A stretch of 64,000 nt of DNA from Oceanobacillus halotolerans (GCF_010993955.1 NZ_WIXL01000005.1:62001-126000), one strand, 5' to 3'. Counted from the first letter of the stretch, positions 36,965 through 46,414 are shown. Translations and numbers: made by a program. The notes: generated by a model not told the origin, from the sequence alone.

Positions 36965-37132
36965 TAACGGCAGGGTGGCTAAAACCGTCACGACAATCGC
37001 AACGCCAGTACTAGCACGTCCTCGCAAAAGAAAGACACTTTTGCTTCGTGCGATGTATCGCTGTTGTAGCTTTCCTTGTCCTGTGCGTCTCACTGGCTAA
37101 AAACGTCACGTCCTGTGCGTCGGAACCCACTG
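36965..37132. repeat. Mosaic intergenic repeat, copy F (short)
   Basis: About 165 bp between the YugN-like gene and ytvI. The stretch CGTCCTCGCAAAAGAAAGAC to CGATGTATCGCTG is the reverse of 2380-2440 in copy A. TGGCTAAAAACGTCACGTCC matches material in copies D and E. The motif GGCTAAAA-CGTCACG occurs twice (36977 and 37093), so the piece looks like a cassette flanked by a short direct repeat. Confidence 0.7.
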
Positions 37133-37279
37133 ATTGTAGTTTTACTTTATCATTTATTCATTTTTCCACCTTTATAATAATAGATAAACTGTTAACTTAA
37201 TCGTGCAGATAAACCATTATCTGTTATAATGAAAATAAGTATTGTTATGTAGTTTTAGGAAAGGAGACACCTTATAACC

Positions 37280-38338
37280 TTGTTTCGAAACATTACCAAA
37301 CGTCAATGGACACTTTTATTTTTATTCGTATTGACGATCCTATTCATTTACTTTATATTACCAATTTCCATCCCTTTAATCTTAGCATTTGTTACTGCAC
37401 TAATGCTAAACCCAGCGATAAGACTAGTTCAGCGCAAGGCGAAGGTAAATCGGAAAACATCAGTTTTGATTGTATTTTTGATTTTTCTTATCGTTGTTAG
37501 TATAGCTGGCAGTTTTGTCATTACCAAAGCTGTAACACAAGTAGTTAATTTTGTGGAAGATGTCCCATCCCACTTTAATAGTGTTCTTGAAATATACGAG
37601 GATTGGGAAGAGAATTTCCAAGGTTATACGCAAAATTTACCAGATGAATTTGTAAACCAAGTGTCCGATAGCTTAGAAGATAACCTTACAGCTTTAAACG
37701 AAGCGGCACGGGAAAATATAACCTTAGATAATATTGCACAAATCTTTGCAAAGGTACCACAATATTTAATAAGCTTTATTGTGTACTTAATTGCCTTATT
37801 TTTATTTATGCTTGAACTTCCATTATTAAAGGCAAAAGCATATAACCTACTAACAAAAGAAACCGCCGAAAAAGTTACCTTTATGAATAAAAGGTTAGCT
37901 AGCGTTATCTTAGGATTCCTAAAAGCTCAATTTCTCGTTAGTATTTTTATCTTTTTGGGATCCTTTTTTGGTCTACTCTTTATAGCACCAGATGTAGCCT
38001 TAGTGATGTCCATTATCATTTGGGTTATTGATTTTATTCCAATTATTGGATCCATTATTATCGTTGGTCCCTGGTCTGTGTTTATGTTTTTAGCAGGTGA
38101 TACTGCAATGGGTGTTCAATTAGCCGTACTTGCTATTGTCTTACTCGCGATGAGGCGTACAATAGAGCCTAAAGTTATGGGACAGCATATTGGTCTATCA
38201 CCACTTGCTACCTTAATTGCAATGTACCTAGGACTTCAAGTACTTGGTATCCTTGGCTTTATTTTAGGTCCACTAATCGTAATTGCATTTAATTCTGCAA
38301 AAGAAGCAGAGATTATTAAGTGGAATGTAAAAATATAA
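37280..38338 (+). CDS. YtvI-like AI-2E transporter family membrane protein
   Basis: PF01594-type permease with about seven to eight hydrophobic segments, a large extracytoplasmic segment (about 90-155) and the family blocks PISIPLILAFVTALMLNPAI and DFIPIIGSIIIVGPWSVFMF. Closest in type to YtvI, a sporulation integral membrane protein; substrate unknown. The start is uncertain: TTG 37280 is in frame, but the nearest AAGGAG is 13 bases away. A terminator shared with the next gene follows. Confidence 0.82.
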   Translation: MFRNITKRQWTLLFLFVLTILFIYFILPISIPLILAFVTALMLNPAIRLVQRKAKVNRKTSVLIVFLIFLIVVSIAGSFVITKAVTQVVNFVEDVPSHFNSVLEIYEDWEENFQGYTQNLPDEFVNQVSDSLEDNLTALNEAARENITLDNIAQIFAKVPQYLISFIVYLIALFLFMLELPLLKAKAYNLLTKETAEKVTFMNKRLASVILGFLKAQFLVSIFIFLGSFFGLLFIAPDVALVMSIIIWVIDFIPIIGSIIIVGPWSVFMFLAGDTAMGVQLAVLAIVLLAMRRTIEPKVMGQHIGLSPLATLIAMYLGLQVLGILGFILGPLIVIAFNSAKEAEIIKWNVKI

Positions 38339-38357
38339 GAACAAAAGCTAGAAGTAC

Positions 38358-38397
38358 TAAAAAAAGTGTGAGGATTTTTTCCTCCCACTTTTTTTAT
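38358..38397. terminator. Bidirectional terminator between the ytvI-like gene and ctaM-like gene
   Basis: AAAAAGTGTGAGG / CCTCCCACTTTTTTT with an ATTTTTT loop, T-runs on both strands. The right side overlaps the stop codon of the DUF420 gene. Confidence 0.85.
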
Positions 38398-38849
38398 GTA
38401 CCAAGGATCGCTTTAATCATACTAGTTGTTTCTCCACCATCCCATAGTATATATAATAAAAGATAAACAACAAAACCAGTTGTAGCACTAAAAAACCATA
38501 TAACACTCGTAATTGGGCCGATTTTCCGGTGAATATGAATTTTCCTCTTAAACGCCAATGCAAGTGTTACAATACCGAATATAGCACCTATTGTTGCCAA
38601 GGAAATATGAAAAATGAGAAATATGGTGTAGTAAATTTTAATATTTTCTGGTCCACCAAAACTTGTGTTTCCTATAAATATTGTCCTAGACATATATATG
38701 ATAAAAAACACCAAAGCACTAATTGCTGCCGAAATCATCGTTTTTCTATGTGATTGACGTTTATCTTGTTTAATAAACCTCCAACCAAATGCAACCAAAA
38801 CGGCACTTAACAAAATAAAAAGCGTACTAAGCGTTGGTAATAATGGCAT
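38394..38849 (-). CDS. ctaM: DUF420 membrane protein (CtaM/YozB-like oxidase assembly factor)
   Basis: Four-helix membrane protein of the DUF420 family. The Staphylococcus aureus member CtaM is needed to mature a heme-copper oxidase, and YozB of B. subtilis is the same family. Conserved histidines within or next to membrane segments (QSHRKTMISA, FHISLATIG, IHRKIG) are typical. ATG 38849 gives 151 residues (TTG 38858 is an alternative). It lies just downstream of ctaG, which supports a role in caa3 oxidase biogenesis. The symbol is by family. Confidence 0.82.
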   Translation of the reverse strand: MPLLPTLSTLFILLSAVLVAFGWRFIKQDKRQSHRKTMISAAISALVFFIIYMSRTIFIGNTSFGGPENIKIYYTIFLIFHISLATIGAIFGIVTLALAFKRKIHIHRKIGPITSVIWFFSATTGFVVYLLLYILWDGGETTSMIKAILGT

Positions 38850-38924
38850 GACTAACAAACCCTTTCCCTAGTTAACATACAAATTTGAACTTCACCTAAG
38901 TGAAATTCATATTTGTATGTGATA

Positions 38925-39815
38925 TTATCTACTCTCAGATGGTAGTGGATCAACCTTCAAACTTTCTTTTGTAAACCAACCAAAGAATACACGCGCTAAT
39001 ATAATTCCATACGTAATTTCTTGCATAATCTTCATAAAAATACCACCAAGTTGTTGGTCCTCTAATGTAGACATTGGTGAAAATAACTCTGGTCCAGATA
39101 TCGCAATACCCTGTAACACATCACCTGGAACACATAAACTTAACGCCTGTACCCAAGCACCATCCTGGGTATATGCAGCGTATAATGGTGTATCGGCAAA
39201 TATAATTAATACACAAGCAGGGGTAATTAGTACACCACTGGCAAAGATATAAAATATTTTTCCAAGGGGTGGCATACGATCAAATTCTTTTAGTGGTGCT
39301 AAAATTGGAAGCCAAACGATAAATGCAGCAAACAGAATAATGATTGATATAGCAGTATGTGCTATTTGTGATGATTTTGCAAAATCAAAAATCACTGGTA
39401 AATGATATAGTGAAAACAATGTATTAAATAACAATAATGATATTAAGGGTTTTGTTAAAAAAATTAGTAATGGCTTAATAACTGGTTTATATACAACCTT
39501 TTCCCAAATCCATACTGGAATTCCTTTTATAATAAGAATTGGAAATACAATATAATAAAATGCCATTTGAATCATGTGTGCGGTCAACATAATGTGTGAC
39601 AAAATATCAATTGGAGCTCCCTTTACAATATACAATAAGATTAACCCTACATAAAACATAACTTGTTGCTTAATAGTAGGTCTTACATCACCACCAAACT
39701 TATGCCGTAGTGGTCCAGTAATCAAATAGTACACTAACCCTAATCCAATTACAAACATAAGAAAGTATGGACTCCATAATGCACGAAAACCAAATATTTG
39801 TAATTCTAACCACAT
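38925..39815 (-). CDS. ctaG: Cytochrome c oxidase assembly factor CtaG
   Basis: Caa3-type CtaG (PF09678), a polytopic membrane protein needed for active caa3 oxidase in Bacillus, probably in copper delivery. About seven hydrophobic segments; conserved LSHIMLTAHMIQMAFYY with histidines, FSLYHLPVIFDFA and a histidine/methionine-rich C-terminal half. ATG 39815 is preceded by a weak GGAGTGAAG. A terminator separates it from ctaF, so it probably has its own promoter in the 140-base gap. Confidence 0.93.
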   Translation of the reverse strand: MWLELQIFGFRALWSPYFLMFVIGLGLVYYLITGPLRHKFGGDVRPTIKQQVMFYVGLILLYIVKGAPIDILSHIMLTAHMIQMAFYYIVFPILIIKGIPVWIWEKVVYKPVIKPLLIFLTKPLISLLLFNTLFSLYHLPVIFDFAKSSQIAHTAISIIILFAAFIVWLPILAPLKEFDRMPPLGKIFYIFASGVLITPACVLIIFADTPLYAAYTQDGAWVQALSLCVPGDVLQGIAISGPELFSPMSTLEDQQLGGIFMKIMQEITYGIILARVFFGWFTKESLKVDPLPSESR

Positions 39816-39920
39816 ATCTCTTCACTCCAAAATCTATTTACATCATTCTTTTATTATAACGTATAAAAACAACAAATAAACTAAAAGAATGTGACAACTT
39901 TTTAAAACATGATGATAGTG

Positions 39921-39951
39921 AAAAAGATCGGGTAATACCCGATCTTTTTCT
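39921..39951. terminator. Terminator of the ctaCDEF operon
   Basis: Perfect stem AAAAAGATCGGGT / ACCCGATCTTTTT with an AAT loop; T-rich on both strands. It lies six bases after the ctaF stop codon. Confidence 0.9.
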
Positions 39952-39956
39952 ACATC

Positions 39957-40277
39957 TTACCACCAAACAATTAATATTAAGCCAGCTAGTGTTAATAATG
40001 CTGCCCATATACCACCATATATCATGACAGCTGGCATATCATGTCCTTTATCTTTCATGTGCATAAAGTAGTAAAATTGAAATCCAACTTGCACAACTGC
40101 TAAGAATAGAATGAATGGTACAACAAACATACTTGGCATAGCCTCAGAAATAACTGCTCCAAACGCAATTAATGTTAAGAAAATCATCAAAGCAAATGTA
40201 ATTAATTGCTTTTTCATTTCCTCTTTATTTTTCTGTTTTTGAAATGAATTGACATTATTGGAATTGGTGTTTTCCAT
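39957..40277 (-). CDS. ctaF: Cytochrome c oxidase subunit 4B (caa3 subunit IV)
   Basis: Small subunit of the caa3 oxidase with three hydrophobic segments; LFLAVVQVGFQFYYFMHMKD is the usual signature of the family. A polar, lysine-rich N-terminus faces the cytoplasm. It follows ctaE by three bases, so it is translated from the same message. Length 106 is normal. Confidence 0.93.
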   Translation of the reverse strand: MENTNSNNVNSFQKQKNKEEMKKQLITFALMIFLTLIAFGAVISEAMPSMFVVPFILFLAVVQVGFQFYYFMHMKDKGHDMPAVMIYGGIWAALLTLAGLILIVWW

Positions 40278-40280
40278 TTA

Positions 40281-40904
40281 TTAACCCACCTTTCCCATTA
40301 AATATACAACTGTGAAAATGAATACCCAAACGACATCAATAAAGTGCCAATATAAGCTAAACACATAAAATTTTGGTGCGTTGTATAGATTGAGTCCTCG
40401 TTTTGCATTTCGAATCATAAGCGTTAGTAACCAACATAGACCAAATAACACGTGTCCACCATGGAATCCAACTAACGTATAGAAAGCTGATCCAAATGCT
40501 GAGGAACGGAATGTGAATTCATAGTCTGTAATGTAATGTACAAACTCATAAATCTCCAATGATAAAAATCCTAAACCAAGTAAACCTGTTATTCCTAACC
40601 ATAGTTGCATCTTCTTATAATTATTATTTTTCATATGATACATGGCATACACACTTGTTAAAGAACTAGTCAATAACAGCATGGTCATAATAAATACTAA
40701 TTCTAATCCAAATATCTCTTCACCGGAAGGCCCCCCTGCTGTGGAATTACGTAAAGCAAGGTACGTCCCAAATAAACTTGCAAATAGTACGGTCTCTCCA
40801 CCAAGGAAAAACCATAACCCAAGAAATTTATTCTTTCCTTCAAGGGTGGCTTTTTCTGGTTCACTTGGCATTGTTTCTGGCTTCAAGGAATGATCGTGAC
40901 TCAT
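40281..40904 (-). CDS. ctaE: Cytochrome c oxidase subunit III
   Basis: Five- to seven-helix subunit III of the caa3 oxidase. The conserved start FLGLWFFLGGETVLFASLFG and the ending FYVFSLYWHFIDVVWVFIF are present. Start ATG 40904 lies one base after the ctaD stop codon and has an AGGGAGG ribosome-binding site within ctaD. Length 207 matches B. subtilis. Confidence 0.96.
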   Translation of the reverse strand: MSHDHSLKPETMPSEPEKATLEGKNKFLGLWFFLGGETVLFASLFGTYLALRNSTAGGPSGEEIFGLELVFIMTMLLLTSSLTSVYAMYHMKNNNYKKMQLWLGITGLLGLGFLSLEIYEFVHYITDYEFTFRSSAFGSAFYTLVGFHGGHVLFGLCWLLTLMIRNAKRGLNLYNAPKFYVFSLYWHFIDVVWVFIFTVVYLMGKVG

Positions 40905-40905
40905 A

Positions 40906-42759
40906 TTAGTCAGCCTCCCTTTCTAGTTCTTCTTTTGTAATGTGGTATCCATGATCATCTTTTACAGAACGAACTATCATCGAACCAAATAAGATTGCCA
41001 TTCCTGCAAATAGGACGATCAGCCATGCACTGTTATCTGTTTGGTAAATAAACCCAAACCCTGCGATAAACAGTCCTAATGACATAATAAATGGTAAGAT
41101 GGAACTATTTGGCATATGGATATCACCTAATGGTTCTGCTGGTGTCATTTCATCTTTTCCTTCTGTTTTCTCAATCCATAATGGATCAAGACCACGAACA
41201 AGTGGTGTTTGTTTAAAATTGTAATGCGCTGGAGGTGATGCAGTTGCCCATTCAAGTGTACGTCCATCCCATGGGTCAGCTGGTGCCTTTTCACCTTTTT
41301 TCCAAGAATAAATAGCATTAATTAAGAACACTATGACACCGAATGTCATAAAGAATGCTCCAATCGTACTAATTAAGTTACCTAAATCTAATTCTTGACC
41401 TTCTAAGAAAACCCAGTAACGTCTAGGCATTCCCATTAATCCTAGGAAGTGCTGGATAAAGAATGTTAAATGGAAACCAATAAAGAAAGTCCAAAAGGCC
41501 AGTTTCCCCATTCCTTCATGTAAGATACGACCAAACATTTTTGGCCACCAATAATGAAGCCCAGCTAAGATACCAAACACAACCCCACCGACAATTACAT
41601 AGTGGAAGTGAGCAACAACAAAGTATGTGTCATGGTATTGATAGTCTGCTACAGCAGATGCAACCATAACACCTGTCATTCCACCAATTGTAAACGATGG
41701 AATAAACGCAAGTGACCAAAGCATTGCTGAGTTGATTGTAATACTTCCGCCCCACATTGTTGCTAACCAGTTAAAGATCTTAATACCTGTTGGCACTGCA
41801 ATTGCCATCGTTGCAATCGCAAAAATGGAGTTTGCTACAGGACCCATACCAACTGTGAACATATGGTGTGCCCATACCATAAACCCTAAGAAGGCAATTA
41901 ATAAAGTTGCAAATACCATTGCGGTATAACCAAATAATCGCTTTCTTGAGAAAGTCGAGAAGATATCACTAAACATACCAAATGCAGGTAAAATTAGGAT
42001 ATATACTTCAGGGTGACCGAATATCCAGAATAGATGCTCCCAAATTATCGAGTTACCACCTAAGGCAATATCAAAAAATGCTGAGCCAAACATACGATCA
42101 AACATTAATAAGAATAACCCTACAGTTAATGCAGGAAATGCAAATAAAATTAATGTACTTGCTACGAATGTCGTCCATGTGAATAGCGGCATACGCATAT
42201 ATGTCATTCCTGGAGCACGCATATTAACAATCGTTACTAAAAAGTTAATACCACCAATTAAAGTACCTGCACCAGATATCTGTAAACCCATCACATAAAA
42301 GTCAACACCGTGTCCTGGTGATGTTGTAGATAATGGAGCATATGCTGTCCAACCAGCATCAGGTGCGCCACCTAAAAACCAACTACAGTTTAACAAAATA
42401 CCGCCAAATAGGAATAACCAAAACCCTAATGAGTTTAGAAATGGAAAGGCAACATCTCGTGCGCCAATCTGTAATGGCATTACTGCGTTCATTAAGCCTA
42501 ACAATAATGGCATTGCGGCTAAAAATATCATTGTTGTACCGTGCATGGTAAACATTTCATTATATAATCCAGCACTAATAAAATCATTATTTGGTTTTAT
42601 AAGCTGTATACGGATTATTAATGCCTCTAGACCACCAAGTAAGAAAAAGAAGCCACCGCTAAACAAATACATGTGCGCAATTTTTTTATGATCTACAGTG
42701 GTTAAATAATCCCATAGAACAGCTCCGAAACCTCTCTTTTGAGTAGCTGCTATACTCAC
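40906..42759 (-). CDS. ctaD: Cytochrome c oxidase subunit I
   Basis: Catalytic subunit carrying low-spin heme a and the heme a3-CuB centre. Twelve or more membrane segments. The N-terminal HGTTMIFLA has a heme ligand histidine. HPEVYILILPAFG carries the CuB histidine and cross-linked tyrosine. HHMFTVG has two further CuB ligands, and VVAHFHYVIVGG holds the heme ligands. A C-terminal extension with two extra hydrophobic segments is usual in caa3 enzymes. Length is 617 (B. subtilis 622). It forms ctaC-D-E-F. Confidence 0.98.
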   Translation of the reverse strand: MSIAATQKRGFGAVLWDYLTTVDHKKIAHMYLFSGGFFFLLGGLEALIIRIQLIKPNNDFISAGLYNEMFTMHGTTMIFLAAMPLLLGLMNAVMPLQIGARDVAFPFLNSLGFWLFLFGGILLNCSWFLGGAPDAGWTAYAPLSTTSPGHGVDFYVMGLQISGAGTLIGGINFLVTIVNMRAPGMTYMRMPLFTWTTFVASTLILFAFPALTVGLFLLMFDRMFGSAFFDIALGGNSIIWEHLFWIFGHPEVYILILPAFGMFSDIFSTFSRKRLFGYTAMVFATLLIAFLGFMVWAHHMFTVGMGPVANSIFAIATMAIAVPTGIKIFNWLATMWGGSITINSAMLWSLAFIPSFTIGGMTGVMVASAVADYQYHDTYFVVAHFHYVIVGGVVFGILAGLHYWWPKMFGRILHEGMGKLAFWTFFIGFHLTFFIQHFLGLMGMPRRYWVFLEGQELDLGNLISTIGAFFMTFGVIVFLINAIYSWKKGEKAPADPWDGRTLEWATASPPAHYNFKQTPLVRGLDPLWIEKTEGKDEMTPAEPLGDIHMPNSSILPFIMSLGLFIAGFGFIYQTDNSAWLIVLFAGMAILFGSMIVRSVKDDHGYHITKEELEREAD

Positions 42760-42809
42760 TACTTTTACCTCCCTTTTACATCTTACATCCCGTTATTTAT
42801 ATTTCTTTT

Positions 42810-43862
42810 CTAATTACCTGCGCTTTCTGGTGTCACTTCTGAAGGTTGTAACTGCATTAAGTATTCTGCAATACTCTCTGCTTCTTCTTCAGAAACGTTA
42901 GGATAGTTTCCAGTCATTTTATTTCCTGGTTTTATTGATTCAGGATCAACTATCCAATCAACTAAGTTTTCTTTCGTAGGTTCTAAAAAGCCTGCAATGG
43001 TAGAACGATCCCCAAAGTTTGTTAAATTTGGACCAATTGCAGCAGGTGAAGATCCAATTGCATGACAACTCATACAATTATTTGCTTCAAATAATTCTTT
43101 TCCTTCCTGTACAACTGCATCTTGTGGTTCCTCTTCTGGATCAACATTTTGCATATCTGCTACCCATTGGTCATACTCTTCAGGGCTAACTGCAATTACT
43201 TTGAAATCCATTAAAGAGTGTGAAGGTCCACATAATTCAGCACATTTTCCCCAATAAACGCCTTCTTCATAAGCTTCAATATACATTGTGTTCTCATTCT
43301 CAGGGTTTGTATCCATTTTACCAGCAATTGTTGGTACCCAGAAAGAATGAATAACATCTGATGAAATCATATCCAAGTAAACACGTTCTCCAACAGGGAT
43401 ATAGAGATCTTGACTTGTTTGAATCTCTTCACCTTCGTAATTAAAATGCCACCAGAATTGATTTCCAGTTACATGAATATTGATAGCATCTTCTTTTCCA
43501 GTTTCATCTGCTAAATCAAATGTAGCCGTTACTGTAGGAACAGCAATAATTAATAATAATAAAATTGGAATGATTGTCCAGATTGTTTCAAGGGTTTTAT
43601 TCCCCTCAACTTGTTTTGGTATTATATCCTCTTGCCCTTTCTTTTTACGGAAGCGAATCAATACGATTGTATAAATAATCATTACGATGATAAATACAAA
43701 CACCATGACAATTGTTGTTAAAATAATTAGGTCCATGGCAGATTCAGCACCATATCCTTTAGGTACAAGAGCTGTTAAGTTATCTTTACCACAACCAGAC
43801 AGAATAAGTGCTAGTGAGCTTAACAGAAACAGAGCTCGAAATTTTCCCATCCAACCTTTCAT
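42810..43862 (-). CDS. ctaC: Cytochrome c oxidase subunit II with fused cytochrome c domain
   Basis: Lipoprotein signal with lipobox LSGC (Cys24), two membrane segments, the CuA cupredoxin domain with CAELCGPSHSLM ligands, and a C-terminal cytochrome c domain with the heme-binding CMSCH motif near residue 265. The fused cytochrome identifies a caa3-type oxidase. Start ATG 43862 follows AGAGAGG. It lies 60 bases after ctaB; no terminator separates them. Confidence 0.97.
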   Translation of the reverse strand: MKGWMGKFRALFLLSSLALILSGCGKDNLTALVPKGYGAESAMDLIILTTIVMVFVFIIVMIIYTIVLIRFRKKKGQEDIIPKQVEGNKTLETIWTIIPILLLLIIAVPTVTATFDLADETGKEDAINIHVTGNQFWWHFNYEGEEIQTSQDLYIPVGERVYLDMISSDVIHSFWVPTIAGKMDTNPENENTMYIEAYEEGVYWGKCAELCGPSHSLMDFKVIAVSPEEYDQWVADMQNVDPEEEPQDAVVQEGKELFEANNCMSCHAIGSSPAAIGPNLTNFGDRSTIAGFLEPTKENLVDWIVDPESIKPGNKMTGNYPNVSEEEAESIAEYLMQLQPSEVTPESAGN

Positions 43863-43922
43863 GTATTCATACCTCTCTTTCTCTTTATTTCTACCTTATA
43901 TAATAATTAATTTATTAAGGAT

Positions 43923-44855
43923 CTAATAAACATTAATGGTGACGACTACCATCATTAAAAATAAAATGGTTAAGTAATTTAATGAATAAATAAAAATCAT
44001 ATTAGCCCATTTTAAATTATTTTTCATGAAAAATCCGCTTATCCCCAATACTAACCAACCAACATTTAATAATGTTGCAATGATTAAAAATGTCGTTCCT
44101 AATGATGCTAAGAAAAATGGTAATGGTAATAAGCATGCAATATACACAACGATTTGCCGTTTTGTAAATGCAAAACCATGAACAACTGGTAACATTGGAA
44201 TACCAGCAGCTTTATATTCCTTCGTTTTTTTCATGGCTAATGCCAAAAAGTGTGGTGTTTGCCAAATAAACATTATGAGAAATAATACTAGTGCAGCAAC
44301 GTGTAGATTAGCATCAACTGCTGCCCACCCAATTAAAGGTGGCACTGCACCAGATAAACTACCGATAGCTGTATTTAAGGTATACCTACGTTTGGACCAC
44401 ATAGTATATAAGACAACATACGTAAACCAACCTAAAAAGGCTATGATAGCTGCTTGTATTGTCGTAAATAGTAGAAAAACTAGTCCGAACGCTGTCGTTA
44501 CCGTACCCATTAGGAAAACGGTTCGTAACGAAAAACTACCAGTAACAGTGGGTCGTTTTTTTGTCCTCCCCATAACTGGGTCAATATCTACATCATACCA
44601 ATTGTTTAATATACAACCACCTACTATGACGAAGGCAGTTCCCATCATGGTTAAGATAAATACTTCCCACATAGCTGTAAATGGGGTGTTTGTAAAATGA
44701 AGTGCTAACCAGAAACCAGCAAAAGTCGTCATTAAATTTGAATTTACGATCCCAACCTTAATTAATGCTTTTAAATCAGCTAGAACCGAAGTAGCTTTTT
44801 CTTGCGTTACTCCCTTGGTTACGAACTGTGAAGTAGCTGTCTCCACCTTATCCAT
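43923..44855 (-). CDS. ctaB: Protoheme IX farnesyltransferase (heme O synthase)
   Basis: UbiA-family prenyltransferase converting heme B to heme O. The prenyl-diphosphate motif NNWYDVDIDPVMGRTKKRP (N-x3-D-x3-D) is near residue 85, and the second loop motif YTMWSKRRYTLN is present. About nine membrane segments. ATG 44855 follows AAGGGGGG. It is divergent from ctaA and probably leads the ctaB-C-D-E-F operon. Confidence 0.97.
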   Translation of the reverse strand: MDKVETATSQFVTKGVTQEKATSVLADLKALIKVGIVNSNLMTTFAGFWLALHFTNTPFTAMWEVFILTMMGTAFVIVGGCILNNWYDVDIDPVMGRTKKRPTVTGSFSLRTVFLMGTVTTAFGLVFLLFTTIQAAIIAFLGWFTYVVLYTMWSKRRYTLNTAIGSLSGAVPPLIGWAAVDANLHVAALVLFLIMFIWQTPHFLALAMKKTKEYKAAGIPMLPVVHGFAFTKRQIVVYIACLLPLPFFLASLGTTFLIIATLLNVGWLVLGISGFFMKNNLKWANMIFIYSLNYLTILFLMMVVVTINVY

Positions 44856-45034
44856 ATTCTTTTATCCCCCCTTTTTTATCCCCAACAAAAGGTCGCATTT
44901 TTAAATAAATACCATAATATTTCAGTATTCCCAAACCTTGCTGAACTATGACATCATCATTTTCATGGGTTTATATACATTCTATTTTCCTATATAGCTC
45001 CTTTTTCATAAATTGACGATTTTATTTGTGTCTA

Positions 45035-45057
45035 TTTTGTGACAAATTTGTGAAAAA
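45035..45057 (+). promoter_or_regulatory. ResD-like tandem TTTGTGA boxes
   Basis: TTTGTGACAAATTTGTGA has TGTGA twice, 11 bases apart, that is on the same face of the helix. It resembles ResD-binding sites (TTTGTGAA-type). In B. subtilis ResD activates ctaA and ctaB. Binding here is inferred. Confidence 0.4.
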
Positions 45058-45197
45058 GGTGCCAAAAAATAAAATGAAAGGCCAAAAGCCTTTTTTTGTT
45101 TGATCATCGTATGTAGTTTTCCCCATGAATCAAGACATAGTTATGTTTAGGTTAGCAAATATCCCCTTACATTATTTCTAGCAAATTCTACGTCACT

Positions 45198-45225
45198 TTG
45201 CAAGGGTTTTTACTTTTTTTATAGT
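45198..45225 (+). promoter_or_regulatory. Candidate sigma-A promoter of ctaA
   Basis: TTGCAA (198-203), 16-base spacer, TATAGT (220-225), about 130 bases before the ctaA start. The match is moderate, and the downstream leader contains no clear structure. Confidence 0.4.
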
Positions 45226-45353
45226 GAAAATAATTTTAAAGCATGATAATATATAGTTTGGTTGCATGGAAATCAAGTCTTTTTATTGCTTCCACGAATG
45301 GAAAACATTATGATGTATATAGCTAAGAATAGACATAAAAGTGAGGCTTAAAA

Positions 45354-46310
45354 ATGGTTAAACTATTAAAATCATTAGCAATTGTCGCTTCAATCGGCAT
45401 GATTTTTATCTTAATAGGGGGAGCACTAGTTACTAAAACAGAATCTGGGATGGGATGTGGTGAGAGTTGGCCTTTGTGTGACGGAGAAATAATCCCTTCA
45501 AATATCACACCAGAATTAGTCATTGAACTAAGTCACCGTCTCGTTTCTGGTATTGTCGGGGTGGTTGTTATATCGTTATCCATCTTGGCATGGAAATATG
45601 TTGGGCATATACGGGAAGTTAAGTTTTTATCCTTCATATCCGTATTTTTCTTATTATTACAAGCATTAATTGGTGCAGCTGCTGTTATGTGGGGCCAATC
45701 TGATTTTGTTTTAGCAGCGCATTTTGGTATATCCCTTATTTCATTTGCTGCTGTTTTCTTATTAATGCTATTGTTATTTGAAATTGATCAAAAGTTTGAC
45801 ACCAAAACGTTATTTATTCAAAAAAAACATCGCATCCAAATTTATCTGTTAACGATTTATACATTAATAGTCGTATATACAGGCGCACTCGTTCGACATA
45901 CTGAGGCAAATCTCGTTTGTGGAGATTGGCCATTTTGTACGAATACATCCCCATTTACTTTTTCAAATTTCAGTCTTGAACAATGGATTCAAATGGGACA
46001 CCGTTTGGCGGCTGGAATCCTTTTTCTTTGGACAATTATCTTTTTTATAAAGGTTGCTAAGCATTATCGCCATAATCGTATTATGTATTGGGGTTGGGTC
46101 ATTTCCCTATCACTTATTACCTTACAAGTATTTTTCGGTGCTATGATTATAATTACACTACTAAATCTAGGAATTGCATTACTTCACGCATTAGTAATAT
46201 CTTGCTATTTTGCAATGCTTACATATTTTGTGTTACTTGCTACTAGAAGCGCAAAATATGAGAAGCAACAGATCAATAATTCAAACACAACCATCTCCTC
46301 TATTAAATAA
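45354..46310 (+). CDS. ctaA: Heme A synthase CtaA
   Basis: Converts heme O to heme A. Eight hydrophobic segments with the two disulfide-type cysteine pairs: Cys35-Cys42 in SGMGCGESWPLC and NLVCGDWPFC near 190. Heme-ligand histidines are in SHRLVSGIVGVV, AAHFGISL, MGHRLAAGILF and LLHALVISC. Length 318. ATG 45354 is preceded by GTGAGG only weakly. It is divergent from ctaB, as in Bacillus. Confidence 0.96.
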   Translation: MVKLLKSLAIVASIGMIFILIGGALVTKTESGMGCGESWPLCDGEIIPSNITPELVIELSHRLVSGIVGVVVISLSILAWKYVGHIREVKFLSFISVFFLLLQALIGAAAVMWGQSDFVLAAHFGISLISFAAVFLLMLLLFEIDQKFDTKTLFIQKKHRIQIYLLTIYTLIVVYTGALVRHTEANLVCGDWPFCTNTSPFTFSNFSLEQWIQMGHRLAAGILFLWTIIFFIKVAKHYRHNRIMYWGWVISLSLITLQVFFGAMIIITLLNLGIALLHALVISCYFAMLTYFVLLATRSAKYEKQQINNSNTTISSIK

Positions 46311-46336
46311 AAGTTGTACACCAATAGTTGTGAACT

Positions 46337-46383
46337 TTACCCCAGATAATGGGACTATTAAACAAACGTCCCTAGCTGGGGTA
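46337..46383. other. Imperfect palindrome after ctaA
   Basis: TACCCCAG (46337-46344) pairs with CTGGGGTA (46376-46383), and inside it GGGAC (46351-46355) pairs with GTCCC (46368-46372). The result is a long hairpin just after ctaA. It lacks a T-run, so it may be an RNA-stabilising 3' structure rather than a terminator. Confidence 0.5.
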
Positions 46384-46414
46384 CTTTAATGGATATCTCA
46401 TATATTTTAGTGAT

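Larger units (their letters stand above)
44856..45353. promoter_or_regulatory. ctaB-ctaA divergent control region
   Basis: 498 bp without a gene. It holds the tandem TTTGTGA boxes, a ctaA promoter candidate and a GC-poor hairpin AAAGGCCAAAAGCCTTTTTTT (45078-45098) that resembles a plus-strand terminator but has no gene upstream. The remainder is A/T-rich with no feature I can name. Confidence 0.5.

Noticed and set aside
45078-45098. Terminator or attenuator AAAGGCCAAAAGCCTTTTTTT in the ctaA leader region
   Set aside because: Short 5-6-bp stem, upstream of the likely ctaA promoter and with no gene before it, so I did not call a terminator.
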